From contig PMNO01000094.1 of assembly GCA_003161835.1 (NCBI GenBank), forward strand, positions 1 through 9,244: a DNA stretch of 9,244 nt, given 5' to 3'. The position numbers and the translations under genes are program-made. Of the stretch, positions 1 through 7,460 are shown in pieces; the first letter of the stretch is position 1; every line of letters starts with the position of its first letter. The notes under the pieces are model-generated. The model had not been told where the DNA came from, made no database searches, and worked only from the letters and a program-made list of their open reading frames with translations. The DNA is from Myxococcales bacterium. Lineage in GTDB: Bacteria > Myxococcota_A > Polyangia > Fen-1088.

Positions 1-147
1 GTTCAAGGCGGTCTGGCCGACGCGATCGGGATCCACCATTGCTTCATCATCCCTGCCGTCTGCTACCTCTACATCGCTTGGTACGGCCTAAAAGGCCACC
101 GCCGCCGCTCCGCGGCCCGCGTCGCCGCCCCGGTCGCCACGACCTAG
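1..147 (+). CDS. FucP-like MFS sugar permease, C-terminal fragment
   Basis: The reading frame is open from base 1 to the TAG at 145-147 and gives the last 48 residues of a protein whose start lies outside the window. The piece reads [20 protein letters not shown], then a final hydrophobic helix and a basic tail (KGHRRR). This resembles the last transmembrane helix of the FucP/GluP branch of the major facilitator superfamily, which are proton- or sodium-coupled importers of fucose, glucose or galactose in the inner membrane. The GxADxxGxHHxF stretch before the last helix is the feature recognised. The substrate cannot be judged from a tail. The gene converges on the minus-strand symporter gene, and its stop codon shares CTAG with that gene's stop. 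Another MFS sugar transporter subfamily is possible. Confidence 0.7.
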   Translation, partial: VQGGLADAIGIHHCFIIPAVCYLYIAWYGLKGHRRRSAARVAAPVATT

Positions 148-1823
148 CTGCGGTAACGATCGAACAGCCATGACAGCGCGACGACGAACGCGCACCCGAT
201 GACGTTGAACCACAGAAACCCCAGATCGGTTGCCAACCACACGGCAATCACGAGCCCTTCCGAACACAGCGCTGCAACGAACACGGCTGTCGCACGAACT
301 CGTTTCGAGAAGAATGCCACCACGAAGACGCCCAAGATGGTGCCGTAGAAGAGCGAACCCAAGATGTTCACGGCTTGAATCAAATTGTCGACCAGTGAGG
401 CGAACGTCGCGAATAGAAGCGCCAACACGCCCCACCCAGCCGTGAATAGTTTCGCGACGCGCAGATAGTGGGCATCGCTCGCCGATGGGCGCACGCTGCG
501 CTTGTAGAAATCGACGACGCTCGTGGAAGCGAGTGCCGTCAGCTCGCTGGCCGTCGACGACATCGCCGCACACAGGATCACGGCCAACAACAGCCCGATC
601 ACCCCCCTCGGAAGATTCGCCTTTACGAAAGAGATGAAGATGTAGTCGGTATCGTTGGCGTCGGCGGGCGACAGAACCTCGCGAACCAGATGACGGGTGG
701 TCTCGCGAATGGCCAGCTCGTCCGCTTCCGCCGCGCGAATACCTACCGATCGGGCGTTGGCCTCGACAGCGTCATGTCTGTCTAGGGCCGCCTCGAGGCC
801 GGCAATCGCAGTCTGCTTGCGCCCGAACGCGGCTCGCTGCGCCTGTTCCAGGGCGCCGAGCTCGGGCGCGCGACGCGACCCGCGCACGCGCGTCAGGGCC
901 GCGTCGTTGAAGAACACGGGCGGCGCGTTGAACTGATGGAAGATGAACACCATCACGCCGACGAACAAGATGAGGAACTGCATCGGAATCTTGACCAGCC
1001 CGTTGAACAGCAACCCCAGCCGACTTTCCGTGATCGACCGCCCCGATAGATATCGTTGTACCTGCGACTGATCGGTGCCGAAGTACGACATCGCCAAGAA
1101 GAAGCCGCCTGTCATCCCGGACCAGAAGGTGTAGCGGCTGCCGAGGCCTGTTGAGAAGTCGACGATGTTCATCTTCCCGAGCACCCCCGCCAGCCCCACT
1201 GCCCGCCCGAACGTGAATCCCGCCGGAAGGCGCGTCACGATCACGACGAAGGCGACCGCCATTCCACCCAGCATGACCACCATCTGATGCTTCTGCGTCT
1301 GGCTGACCGCGCGCGTGCCCCCCACCACTGTGTACAGGGTCACGAACGCTCCGATCGAAATCGACGTCGCGTGCAGGGACCAGCCCATCACCGTCGACAG
1401 GACGATGGCCGGAGCGTAGATCGTGATTCCGGCCGACAACCCGCGCTGGACAAGAAACAGGAACGCTGTCAACTGGCGCGTCTTGCGATCGAAGCGCGTT
1501 TCGAGGAACTCATACGCCGTGAACACGCGGAGGCCGTAAAAGCGAGGCACGAACGCCACCGATACCGCCACCATCGCGAGCGGCACACCGAAGTAGAACT
1601 GCAAAAACCGCATCCCGTCGGTGTAGGCCTGGCCCGGTGTGGACAGGAAGGTGATGGCACTGGCCTGCGTCGCCATGACCGACAGTCCGATTGTGTACCA
1701 TTTGTCGGCGTAGCCGCCGTGCAGGTATCCCGCCACACCGCGCGTATGGCGCGTCCTCCACAGACCGTACACGACGATCGCACCCAGCGTGCCGAACAGC
1801 ACCAGCCAGTCGAGCAGGCTCAT
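144..1823 (-). CDS. Sodium:solute symporter (SSS family) with an inserted soluble helical loop
   Basis: This 559-residue polytopic inner-membrane protein is a member of the SSS (SLC5-like) family, which couples Na+ entry to uptake of sugars, organic acids or amino acids. Family features are [16 protein letters not shown] at about 165-180, [15 protein letters not shown] at 249-263, and the serine-rich helix [17 protein letters not shown] at 419-435, which in the family forms the Na2 sodium site. Around thirteen hydrophobic helices are visible. Residues about 308-392, between the helix ending near 298 and the one starting near 405, form a charged, Ala/Glu/Arg-rich, probably helical loop that is long for the family. 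The ATG at 1821-1823 has no Shine-Dalgarno sequence and lies 7 bp after the stop of the microprotein gene, so coupled translation is likely. It is the last gene of the minus-strand operon. The substrate is not predictable; the upstream exported PIG-L enzyme suggests a deacylated sugar-like product. Confidence 0.9.
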   Translation of the reverse strand: MSLLDWLVLFGTLGAIVVYGLWRTRHTRGVAGYLHGGYADKWYTIGLSVMATQASAITFLSTPGQAYTDGMRFLQFYFGVPLAMVAVSVAFVPRFYGLRVFTAYEFLETRFDRKTRQLTAFLFLVQRGLSAGITIYAPAIVLSTVMGWSLHATSISIGAFVTLYTVVGGTRAVSQTQKHQMVVMLGGMAVAFVVIVTRLPAGFTFGRAVGLAGVLGKMNIVDFSTGLGSRYTFWSGMTGGFFLAMSYFGTDQSQVQRYLSGRSITESRLGLLFNGLVKIPMQFLILFVGVMVFIFHQFNAPPVFFNDAALTRVRGSRRAPELGALEQAQRAAFGRKQTAIAGLEAALDRHDAVEANARSVGIRAAEADELAIRETTRHLVREVLSPADANDTDYIFISFVKANLPRGVIGLLLAVILCAAMSSTASELTALASTSVVDFYKRSVRPSASDAHYLRVAKLFTAGWGVLALLFATFASLVDNLIQAVNILGSLFYGTILGVFVVAFFSKRVRATAVFVAALCSEGLVIAVWLATDLGFLWFNVIGCAFVVALSWLFDRYRS

Positions 1824-1830
1824 CGCAGGG

Positions 1831-1995
1831 TCATCGGTAGACGGCGGTCAGGACCCCGAAGAGCACGACCTCGGCAGCCAGTGCTCCAAGAACGATCGCG
1901 TATATGGCACGCCAACTCAAAAACGGCGGCGCGGCGTCCATCTCCTCTCGCCGTTCGACGCCGGTTGGCGATAGGCGCGTGGGACTATCGAGCAT
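1831..1995 (-). CDS. 54-residue single-helix membrane microprotein
   Basis: This short frame lies between the PIG-L gene and the symporter gene. It encodes a polar, charged N-terminus (about residues 1-26), then SWRAIYAIVLGALAAEVVLF and GVLTAVYR, that is one strong transmembrane helix at about 29-50 with a short basic tail. The ATG at 1993-1995 overlaps the end of the PIG-L gene by 11 bp and has GGAGG 10 nt upstream. An internal ATG at 1939-1941 would give a 36-residue protein and also follows purine-rich sequence, so the start is not certain. The family is not recognised. Small membrane proteins encoded next to SSS transporters are known (YjcH with ActP, YhdT with PanF), although those have two helices. 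By position, a symporter accessory or stability subunit is the best guess, as inference only. Confidence 0.68.
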   Translation of the reverse strand: MLDSPTRLSPTGVERREEMDAAPPFLSWRAIYAIVLGALAAEVVLFGVLTAVYR

Positions 1996-4561
1996 GTACG
2001 GTCGGCCTCCGCGCCAGGAGATTCGCGAACAACCGATACGCCCCGGGGACACCCGCCGGGAGCTGGCGAAAAAACGCGAGACCGGTGTAGACGAACATCC
2101 CCTTGCCATACTTGGCGCATAGCACGCTGCCCGATAGCGCCTTCTCATCCGGGTCGTGCATGGAAAGCATCGTCTCGTATTTCGGGTCCCATTTGGTGGC
2201 GAAATACAGACCCCGCTCCTGAATCCACCCGTCGAAATCCTTCGGCGCAATTTTGTTCGGCGTGGTCAGAACCGGATGCGTGACGTTCGAGAACGTAACC
2301 GTCGCCGCCTCGTCGGTGACGCGGTCGTGACCGATTTCGAACGGGAACGGCCCGATGGGGACAGTCAGCGGTCCGAGTCGGCTGTTGGTGTTGTACTGCA
2401 CGACCAGCGTGCCCCCGGACTCGACGTATTTCATCAACGCGGGGTGAGCCGCGCGCAGACGTTCGTTGCTGTTGAACGCGCGCACGCCGACCACGACCGC
2501 GTCATAGCCGACCAGCCCCGATATACCTTCCCGTAGCGCCTCGTCCCCCATCACGGAAACGTCGTAGCCTACCCGGCGTAGACTGGCCGGGACCTCGTCC
2601 CCCGGGCCCGGGATGTATCCAATTTTCTTCCCCGCCGTTTCGAGCGCCACGGGGACCAGCCGCACATCGGCATCGGCCAGCCAAGTCTGAATGGGAATAT
2701 GGGAATGCTCGATGTGAACGACGCCCCGTGACAGGCGCGCGGGGCCGACTTCGGCGACGAAGCGCAGCGTTGCGGCCATCCCTCCCTCCCCACCGCGAAC
2801 CGGGGCGGCCTCGCGCCGGACCTGAAACTTCACCTCGATCTCTTGTCCCCGGGCGCCGATCGCGAACGGCGCATGCGCGGGCTCGACAGTCCAACCAGGA
2901 GGAACGTCCGCCCGCAGGGTGCCAACGACGGTCGAGGCGCCGGCCACGAGGTGAACGGTCAGCGGTGCCGGTCCGCGACGCTGGGTGGGAAACATCAGGA
3001 CCTTTGTGTCGGGTTTGACCGACACGATCGGCGTGACCTCGAATGCGCGATATCGCTCGCCCGCGACGGGATCGATCCATTTGAAAGCGATCGGCCGCGA
3101 CACGACGATCGGCCGGTGCCCGACGTCGAGAACGAAATCGACGCGCAGCGGAGGCTCGTCCTGAGGCGTCCCGATGCTGCGCGGATCGGGCGCCGAGAAG
3201 AGGCCCGCTGTCGGGGGAGACGCCAACCAGTACGGCGTCGTGACGGAAAAATCTGGAGGGATCGTCAGCTTGCGTTTGATCTCGACCGGCCCCGTCACCC
3301 CCCCCGCAGGCGCGGTCAACGACTTGCCCACCACCGCCGTCCCGCCCGCAACCGGGAACCCCGCCTCTTTCAAAATCACGGACGCGCCGCTGCGTCCGAT
3401 GGCGGTCGCGGTCACCTCGATGTCCGTCCCCGGCGCCGCGCGAAAATCGGCCGCCGTCGCGTCGAGGAATAAACCTGCGCAGGCAACGATCAAATCTCGC
3501 ACTTCGCCCTTCTTTCGCGCGCGCCAGGTCGCATCGGGAACGGCGTCGAGAGCCGCATCACACTCAAGCAAATCGGGGATCGATGCCTCCGGCGCGGACG
3601 GATTGAACCCATGGACGACCTTTTCGATCGCCGCGCGCAAGCCAGCCGTTCCCGCGATACGTCCCCAGGAGAAATCGATTCCCTCGAGCAGCGCTCCCTT
3701 CTTCGTGGTTCCGCCGCCCGCTTCCGCGAGTGTCGAGAAGTATTCGACGTTGGATGCGCGCGCGCGGGCCACGCCGAAACCTTGGCTCTTGTGCATGCTG
3801 CGGCTATCCGCCGCGATCTCGCCGTACGACGCGCCCAGCAGCGCGTTGTATCCCCCGACATCCCATTTGTCGAAGTGGGAGAAATCCTCCCCCGGCTTGG
3901 CGAAAAATGTCGACCTATTCCACAACAGCCTGTGGGCCTGCCACACGGTCACGCCGGTCACGAGCTGCTCGGGATGAAACTGCGGATCGGCGGCGGCCCG
4001 GAACGCCTCGACCGCCAGCATCGCTGATGCCGTGTGGTGGCCATGCGTGTCCGAAGGTTCCGGCGAGAACCGCGTGATGATCGCGTCGGGTCTGAACCGG
4101 CGAATGACCCACACGACGTCGGCGAGCACGGCGTCCTTGCCCCAGATGCGCAACGTCTCGTCGGGGCTCTTCGAATAACCGAAGTCGCGCGCCCGTGTGA
4201 AGAACTGCTCGGCGCCATCGATACGACGGGCCGCCAGCAACTCCTGCGTGCGGATGAGGCCCAGCTCGGGTCCCTGTTCGGACCCCACCAGGTTCTGGCC
4301 GCCGTCACCCCGGGTGATCGACAGGTAACCCGTCCGCAACAGCGCGCCGTTCGCCAGATAGGCGAGCAAGGCGGTGTTTTCGTCGTCGGGGTGGGCCGCT
4401 ATGTAAAGCACGCTACCGACCACCCCCAGCTTGCGGATCGCGAGCTGAGTCTGCGCGGCGTTTGGCTGCGGGGGAGGACCGGCGGCGTGTGCGCGACCCG
4501 TCATCGACAAAAGGATGCCGACCGTCGACAGACCAACGCCGACAAGGTGTGTTGTTCGCAT
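1985..4561 (-). CDS. Exported PIG-L (LmbE-like) deacetylase with NEW3-like and amidotransferase-like domains
   Basis: This 858-residue protein has an N-terminal signal peptide (hydrophobic core about 7-20, likely cleavage after AHA near 27). Residues about 48-250 are a PIG-L/LmbE domain. Zinc-site motifs are AHPDDE (56-61) and SDTHGHHTA (170-178), with the family-typical TRGDGGQNLVGSEQG at 83-97. PIG-L enzymes are zinc hydrolases that remove N-acetyl groups from GlcNAc-type substrates. About 375-620 is beta-rich, and 530-590 resembles an NPCBM-associated NEW3 domain. About 640-850 resembles a class I glutamine-amidotransferase/ThuA-like fold (YDAVVVGVRAFNSNERL, then GGTLVVQYN), but no nucleophile-elbow cysteine is seen, so this part is probably binding or structural. 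No Shine-Dalgarno sequence precedes the ATG. It is the first gene of an operon with the microprotein and symporter. It is far longer than BshB (about 240 residues) and exported, so a direct role in bacillithiol synthesis is unlikely. The substrate is unknown. Confidence 0.88.
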   Translation of the reverse strand: MRTTHLVGVGLSTVGILLSMTGRAHAAGPPPQPNAAQTQLAIRKLGVVGSVLYIAAHPDDENTALLAYLANGALLRTGYLSITRGDGGQNLVGSEQGPELGLIRTQELLAARRIDGAEQFFTRARDFGYSKSPDETLRIWGKDAVLADVVWVIRRFRPDAIITRFSPEPSDTHGHHTASAMLAVEAFRAAADPQFHPEQLVTGVTVWQAHRLLWNRSTFFAKPGEDFSHFDKWDVGGYNALLGASYGEIAADSRSMHKSQGFGVARARASNVEYFSTLAEAGGGTTKKGALLEGIDFSWGRIAGTAGLRAAIEKVVHGFNPSAPEASIPDLLECDAALDAVPDATWRARKKGEVRDLIVACAGLFLDATAADFRAAPGTDIEVTATAIGRSGASVILKEAGFPVAGGTAVVGKSLTAPAGGVTGPVEIKRKLTIPPDFSVTTPYWLASPPTAGLFSAPDPRSIGTPQDEPPLRVDFVLDVGHRPIVVSRPIAFKWIDPVAGERYRAFEVTPIVSVKPDTKVLMFPTQRRGPAPLTVHLVAGASTVVGTLRADVPPGWTVEPAHAPFAIGARGQEIEVKFQVRREAAPVRGGEGGMAATLRFVAEVGPARLSRGVVHIEHSHIPIQTWLADADVRLVPVALETAGKKIGYIPGPGDEVPASLRRVGYDVSVMGDEALREGISGLVGYDAVVVGVRAFNSNERLRAAHPALMKYVESGGTLVVQYNTNSRLGPLTVPIGPFPFEIGHDRVTDEAATVTFSNVTHPVLTTPNKIAPKDFDGWIQERGLYFATKWDPKYETMLSMHDPDEKALSGSVLCAKYGKGMFVYTGLAFFRQLPAGVPGAYRLFANLLARRPTVHAR
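2006..2010 (-). promoter_or_regulatory. Ribosome binding site for the microprotein gene
   Basis: The minus strand reads GGAGG 10 nt before the ATG at 1995, inside the last codons of the PIG-L gene. It is the main argument that the microprotein is translated from this ATG rather than from the internal ATG at 1941. Confidence 0.5.
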
Positions 4562-4582
4562 GATTCGGGAGGTCTCGAGGGA

Positions 4583-4588
4583 GGGAGG
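4583..4588 (+). promoter_or_regulatory. Ribosome binding site for bshC
   Basis: GGGAGG lies in a purine-rich run, 12 nt before the ATG at 4601. The spacing is a little long but is the best support for this start. The only nearby alternative, GTG at 4667, has no comparable site and would remove the conserved N-terminal segment. Confidence 0.45.
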
Positions 4589-4600
4589 TCGACGGGCACC

Positions 4601-6304
4601 ATGGGGGGCTTGGCCGCGCCCAAGGACGCGCGGTTCACGGACGCAGAGTATAGTGGGATCCCCCCGGTGGCTCGCGCATTCTCATCTTCCTACCTTGCCG
4701 GCGACCCGGCGGCATTGAGTTTTCTCCCCCACGATTTCCGGGAGGCATCGGCTCGGATCACACGTGCGCGTGAGGCGGCGCGGCGTTCGTTGCCGCGGGC
4801 GCTCGGTGAAGTCCTGACCGCCCAACAGGCCTGCCTACCCCCTAGCCCCGCCCGTCAAGCCAACCTCGACGCGCTGGTCGCTGGCAATACAGCGGTCGTC
4901 GTCAGCGGCCAGCAGGTGGGCCTGTTCCTCGGCCCACTTTACACCTTCTACAAGGCGGCTTCCGCGATCGCCGTGGCGCGCACCATCGAGGCCGAGTCGG
5001 GCGTGAGGTGCGTTCCGTTGTTCTGGCTTCAGACGGAAGACCACGATTTTGCGGAGATCGCCGGCTGCACGGTGCCCAGCGCGGACGGAAACCTCGTGTC
5101 GTTGGCGCTCCACGAAGACCCGAACGGCGATGGCCGCCAATCCATCGCACACCGCCGGCTTGGTTCCGAGGTGACTGGTCTGCTCGACACCCTCGCGACG
5201 CACCTTGGCTCCGATCTGGCCGCCGACGAGGTGATCTCCGTGCTGCGGGCCCAGTATGTCGCGGGACGCTCGCTCGCCGATGCGTTTGCAGGGACCTTGG
5301 CGAGCGTGTTCTCCGAGGAGGGGCTGTTGATCTTCGATCCACGCGACGCGCGCGTGGCGCAGCTGGCGGCGCCGATCTATCGCCGTGCGATCGAAGACGC
5401 CGACGCTATCGACCGGCAGCTGAGCGAGCAGAGCGGCAGGCTGCGGGACGCCGGTTTCGCGGAGCAAGTCCCCTTGCGTCCAGGCTGCCCGCTCGTGTTC
5501 TTCCACTCTGGTGAGGCGGCCGGCCCGCGGTTCCGCCTGCAGCGCCACGACGCCGACGGCGCGCCGAACGCGTGGAAACTGGCTGGAACGGACGAATGCG
5601 TCTCGCAGGTGGATTTGCTTGCGACCATCGCCCGCGATCCGTTGCGCGCTTCGACGTCCGCCCTGTTGCGACCCATTGTCCAAGATTCCCTGTTCCCGAC
5701 CGTCGCGTACGTGGGAGGGCCGGCGGAGGTCAGCTACTTCGCACAGCTCATGCCACTGTATTCCCTGTTCGGGCTGACCCCGCCCGTGATCGTTCCGCGG
5801 GCGCGTTTCCGCTGCGTGGACGCCCGCGCGCGACGCCTCCTCGCAAGCCTGGCGCTCGAGCCGGAAGACGTCGACCGAGCGGAGGGCGACCTCCTTGAAC
5901 GCGTCGCCGTCGCTCGTCCCGCCGATGCCCCGGATCCAGCGGCTCTCAAGCGCGCCGTCGCCAACGACATCGCGCCGCTGGTGGCGCGGATTGCCGACGC
6001 CATCACGGCCGACCGCCCTCACCTCGGGCGCGCGGCGGACCGGACACGCCGCAGCGTCTCGCACGCGCTCGCGCGTCTCGTCGACCGCTACGCCCGCGAT
6101 CTCCTCGATGAGGACTCGACTGCGCGCCGCCGTCTCCAGAGTCTCCAGCACCTGCTCCGCCCCGGTGGCGTTGCCCAGGAGCGCGTCTATGGGTGGCCGA
6201 CGTTTGCCGCGCGGATGGGGCCGGCGACGTTCAAGCGACTGGTCTTCGAGCGTTTGGCGCAGGGGGGGCCGTTCGTGACCGAGCTTCGGGAGCTGCGGCC
6301 GTGA
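4601..6304 (+). CDS. bshC: Putative bacillithiol biosynthesis cysteine-adding enzyme BshC
   Basis: This is a 567-residue cytoplasmic protein; the family is usually about 540. BshC is assigned the last step of bacillithiol synthesis, adding L-cysteine to glucosaminyl-malate. Family signatures are SGQQVGLFLGPLYTFYK (102-118), VPLFWLQTEDHDFAEI (138-153), LLRPIVQDSLFPTVAYVGGP (355-374) and VYGWPTFAARMG (529-540). Between these lie the Rossmann-like core (about 95-400) and an Arg/Ala/Leu-rich helical part (about 405-525), matching the coiled-coil C-terminal region known in this family. The frame stays open about 570 bp further upstream, but that part is the antisense of the PIG-L gene. ATG 4601 was chosen because it follows GGGAGG and gives an N-terminus of normal length. 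It is divergent from the PIG-L operon and overlaps bshA by 4 bp. The long antisense frame across it is a shadow of high GC at third codon positions. Confidence 0.93.
   Translation: MGGLAAPKDARFTDAEYSGIPPVARAFSSSYLAGDPAALSFLPHDFREASARITRAREAARRSLPRALGEVLTAQQACLPPSPARQANLDALVAGNTAVVVSGQQVGLFLGPLYTFYKAASAIAVARTIEAESGVRCVPLFWLQTEDHDFAEIAGCTVPSADGNLVSLALHEDPNGDGRQSIAHRRLGSEVTGLLDTLATHLGSDLAADEVISVLRAQYVAGRSLADAFAGTLASVFSEEGLLIFDPRDARVAQLAAPIYRRAIEDADAIDRQLSEQSGRLRDAGFAEQVPLRPGCPLVFFHSGEAAGPRFRLQRHDADGAPNAWKLAGTDECVSQVDLLATIARDPLRASTSALLRPIVQDSLFPTVAYVGGPAEVSYFAQLMPLYSLFGLTPPVIVPRARFRCVDARARRLLASLALEPEDVDRAEGDLLERVAVARPADAPDPAALKRAVANDIAPLVARIADAITADRPHLGRAADRTRRSVSHALARLVDRYARDLLDEDSTARRRLQSLQHLLRPGGVAQERVYGWPTFAARMGPATFKRLVFERLAQGGPFVTELRELRP
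4647..4652 (-). promoter_or_regulatory. Candidate -10 element for the PIG-L operon
   Basis: The minus strand reads TATACT, one mismatch from the TATAAT consensus, about 85 bp before the PIG-L start. No convincing -35 hexamer sits 16-18 bp upstream, so this is weak. The intergenic gap is only 39 bp (4562-4600), so the operon promoter probably lies inside the first codons of bshC, as this one does. The same AT-rich core also reads TATAGT on the plus strand. Confidence 0.25.
6288..6292 (+). promoter_or_regulatory. Ribosome binding site for bshA
   Basis: GGGAG lies 8 nt before the GTG at 6301, inside the last codons of bshC. It decides between the frame's much longer upstream extension and the short GTG start that overlaps the bshC stop. 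Confidence 0.5.
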
Positions 6305-7455
6305 CAGTGCCACAGCCCGCTCTGCGCATCGGGATCGCGTGCTTCTCGACCTTCGGAGGCAGCGGCGTCGTTGCGTCCGAGGTCGCCTTGTCCCTGGCCG
6401 CCCGCGGGCACCGAGTCCACGTCTTCAGCGACGAGCGACCGAGCCGCCTCGGCGAGGAAAGCGACAACCCGGTGTTCCACGCCGTCGAGCTGCAATCCTA
6501 TCCTCAACTCAAGGACAGCCCGTACTTGCTCGGCCTGACCTCAGCGATCGTCGGCGTCGCACAGCGGGAGGGACTCGACGTGGTGCATGCGCACTACGCG
6601 ATCCCACATGCCATCAGTGCCTACCTCGCCAAGCAGGTGTTGCGGTCGGACGCCCCGGTGGTCGTAACGACCTTGCATGGCACCGATATCACCTTGGTTG
6701 GCAGCGACCCTACCTTCCTTCCCTTGACCCGCTTCTCGATCATGGCGAGTGACGCCGTGACGACGCCCTCGGCTTGGGCGGCGGAGGCGACCTATCGCAG
6801 CCTCGACGTGCCGCGATCGGTTTCGATCGAGGTGATTCCGAACTTTGTGGATACGGCCCGGTTTCATCCGGCGTCTGCTGGCAGCGCCGGCCCGGGCGAC
6901 CGATCGCTGGCGATGGTCCACGTGTCCAACTTCCGCCCGCTCAAGCGCGTCGACGACGTCATCCGCATCTTCGCCGAAACGCGACAGCGATTGCCCGCCG
7001 GGATGCCACTCGGCCTGCGCCTCGTCGGAGACGGACCCGAACGACCGCACATCGTCGCCCTGGTGGATACGCTCGGGCTCCGCGAGCACGTGCTGTTTCT
7101 TGGCGAGCGCGTCGACCTTCCGACAGTGCTGCGCGACAGCGATCTGTTCCTGTTGCCAAGCGAAACCGAAAGCTTCGGCCTTGCCGCGCTAGAGGCCCTG
7201 GCGTGCGGTGTTCCCGTCGTGGCATCGCGGGTGGGCGGGATCCCGGAGGTCATCACGGATGGCGAGGTCGGACTGCTCGCACCGGTCGGCGACGTTTCGG
7301 CCATGGCCTCTCACGCCGCTCGACTCCTCACCGACGACAGGCTCCGGGCGCAATTTTCGCGAGCGGCGCGGCAGCGGGCGGACACCCATTTTCAGCGAGA
7401 GCCGATCGTCGCGCGCTATGAGAGCCTCTATGTGCGACTGCTCGCGGCCCGCTAG
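6301..7455 (+). CDS. bshA: N-acetyl-alpha-D-glucosaminyl L-malate synthase BshA
   Basis: This 384-residue cytoplasmic GT4 glycosyltransferase carries out the first step of bacillithiol synthesis, transferring GlcNAc from UDP-GlcNAc to L-malate; the Bacillus enzyme has about 377 residues. Visible signatures are the glycine-rich STFGGSGVVASEVA (16-29), HAHYAIPHAISAYLA (96-110), TTLHGTDITLVGSDPTFLPL (123-142) and VIPNFVD (178-184). The GT4 nucleotide-sugar motif E-x7-E appears in ETESFGLAALEALACGVPVV (288-307). The GTG at 6301 overlaps the bshC TGA as GTGA, with GGGAG 8 nt upstream. A second GTG at 6307 would shorten the protein by two residues. The coupling to bshC supports a shared pathway. 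No bshB follows: the gene ends 5 bp before the convergent DUF2911 gene. Confusion with other GT4 enzymes is unlikely given the malate-synthase type HGTDITLVG block and the bshC neighbour. Confidence 0.95.
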   Translation: MTVPQPALRIGIACFSTFGGSGVVASEVALSLAARGHRVHVFSDERPSRLGEESDNPVFHAVELQSYPQLKDSPYLLGLTSAIVGVAQREGLDVVHAHYAIPHAISAYLAKQVLRSDAPVVVTTLHGTDITLVGSDPTFLPLTRFSIMASDAVTTPSAWAAEATYRSLDVPRSVSIEVIPNFVDTARFHPASAGSAGPGDRSLAMVHVSNFRPLKRVDDVIRIFAETRQRLPAGMPLGLRLVGDGPERPHIVALVDTLGLREHVLFLGERVDLPTVLRDSDLFLLPSETESFGLAALEALACGVPVVASRVGGIPEVITDGEVGLLAPVGDVSAMASHAARLLTDDRLRAQFSRAARQRADTHFQREPIVARYESLYVRLLAAR

Positions 7456-7460
7456 CTCCG

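Noticed and set aside
1287..2090. A 267-codon plus-strand frame across the symporter start and microprotein
   Set aside because: It runs antisense to three genes with good evidence and has low-complexity Arg/His-rich composition with no domain or ribosome binding site.
1985..4561. Calling the PIG-L protein bacillithiol deacetylase BshB
   Set aside because: The catalytic motif fits the superfamily, but the signal peptide and the 858-residue multidomain build do not fit cytoplasmic BshB enzymes.
4034..4600. A 189-codon N-terminal extension of bshC
   Set aside because: It is antisense to the PIG-L coding sequence, is Arg-rich without domain character, and BshC proteins of normal length begin near 4601.
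6193..6300. A longer bshA starting at GTG 6193
   Set aside because: The extra 36 residues lie over the end of bshC and have no counterpart in BshA, while GTG 6301 has a good ribosome binding site and the typical N-terminus.
4835..6313. A 492-codon open frame on the minus strand across bshC
   Set aside because: It is exactly antisense to a clear bshC gene, has no recognisable domain and is rich in Arg, Gly and Ala, as expected for the mirror of a high-GC3 gene.
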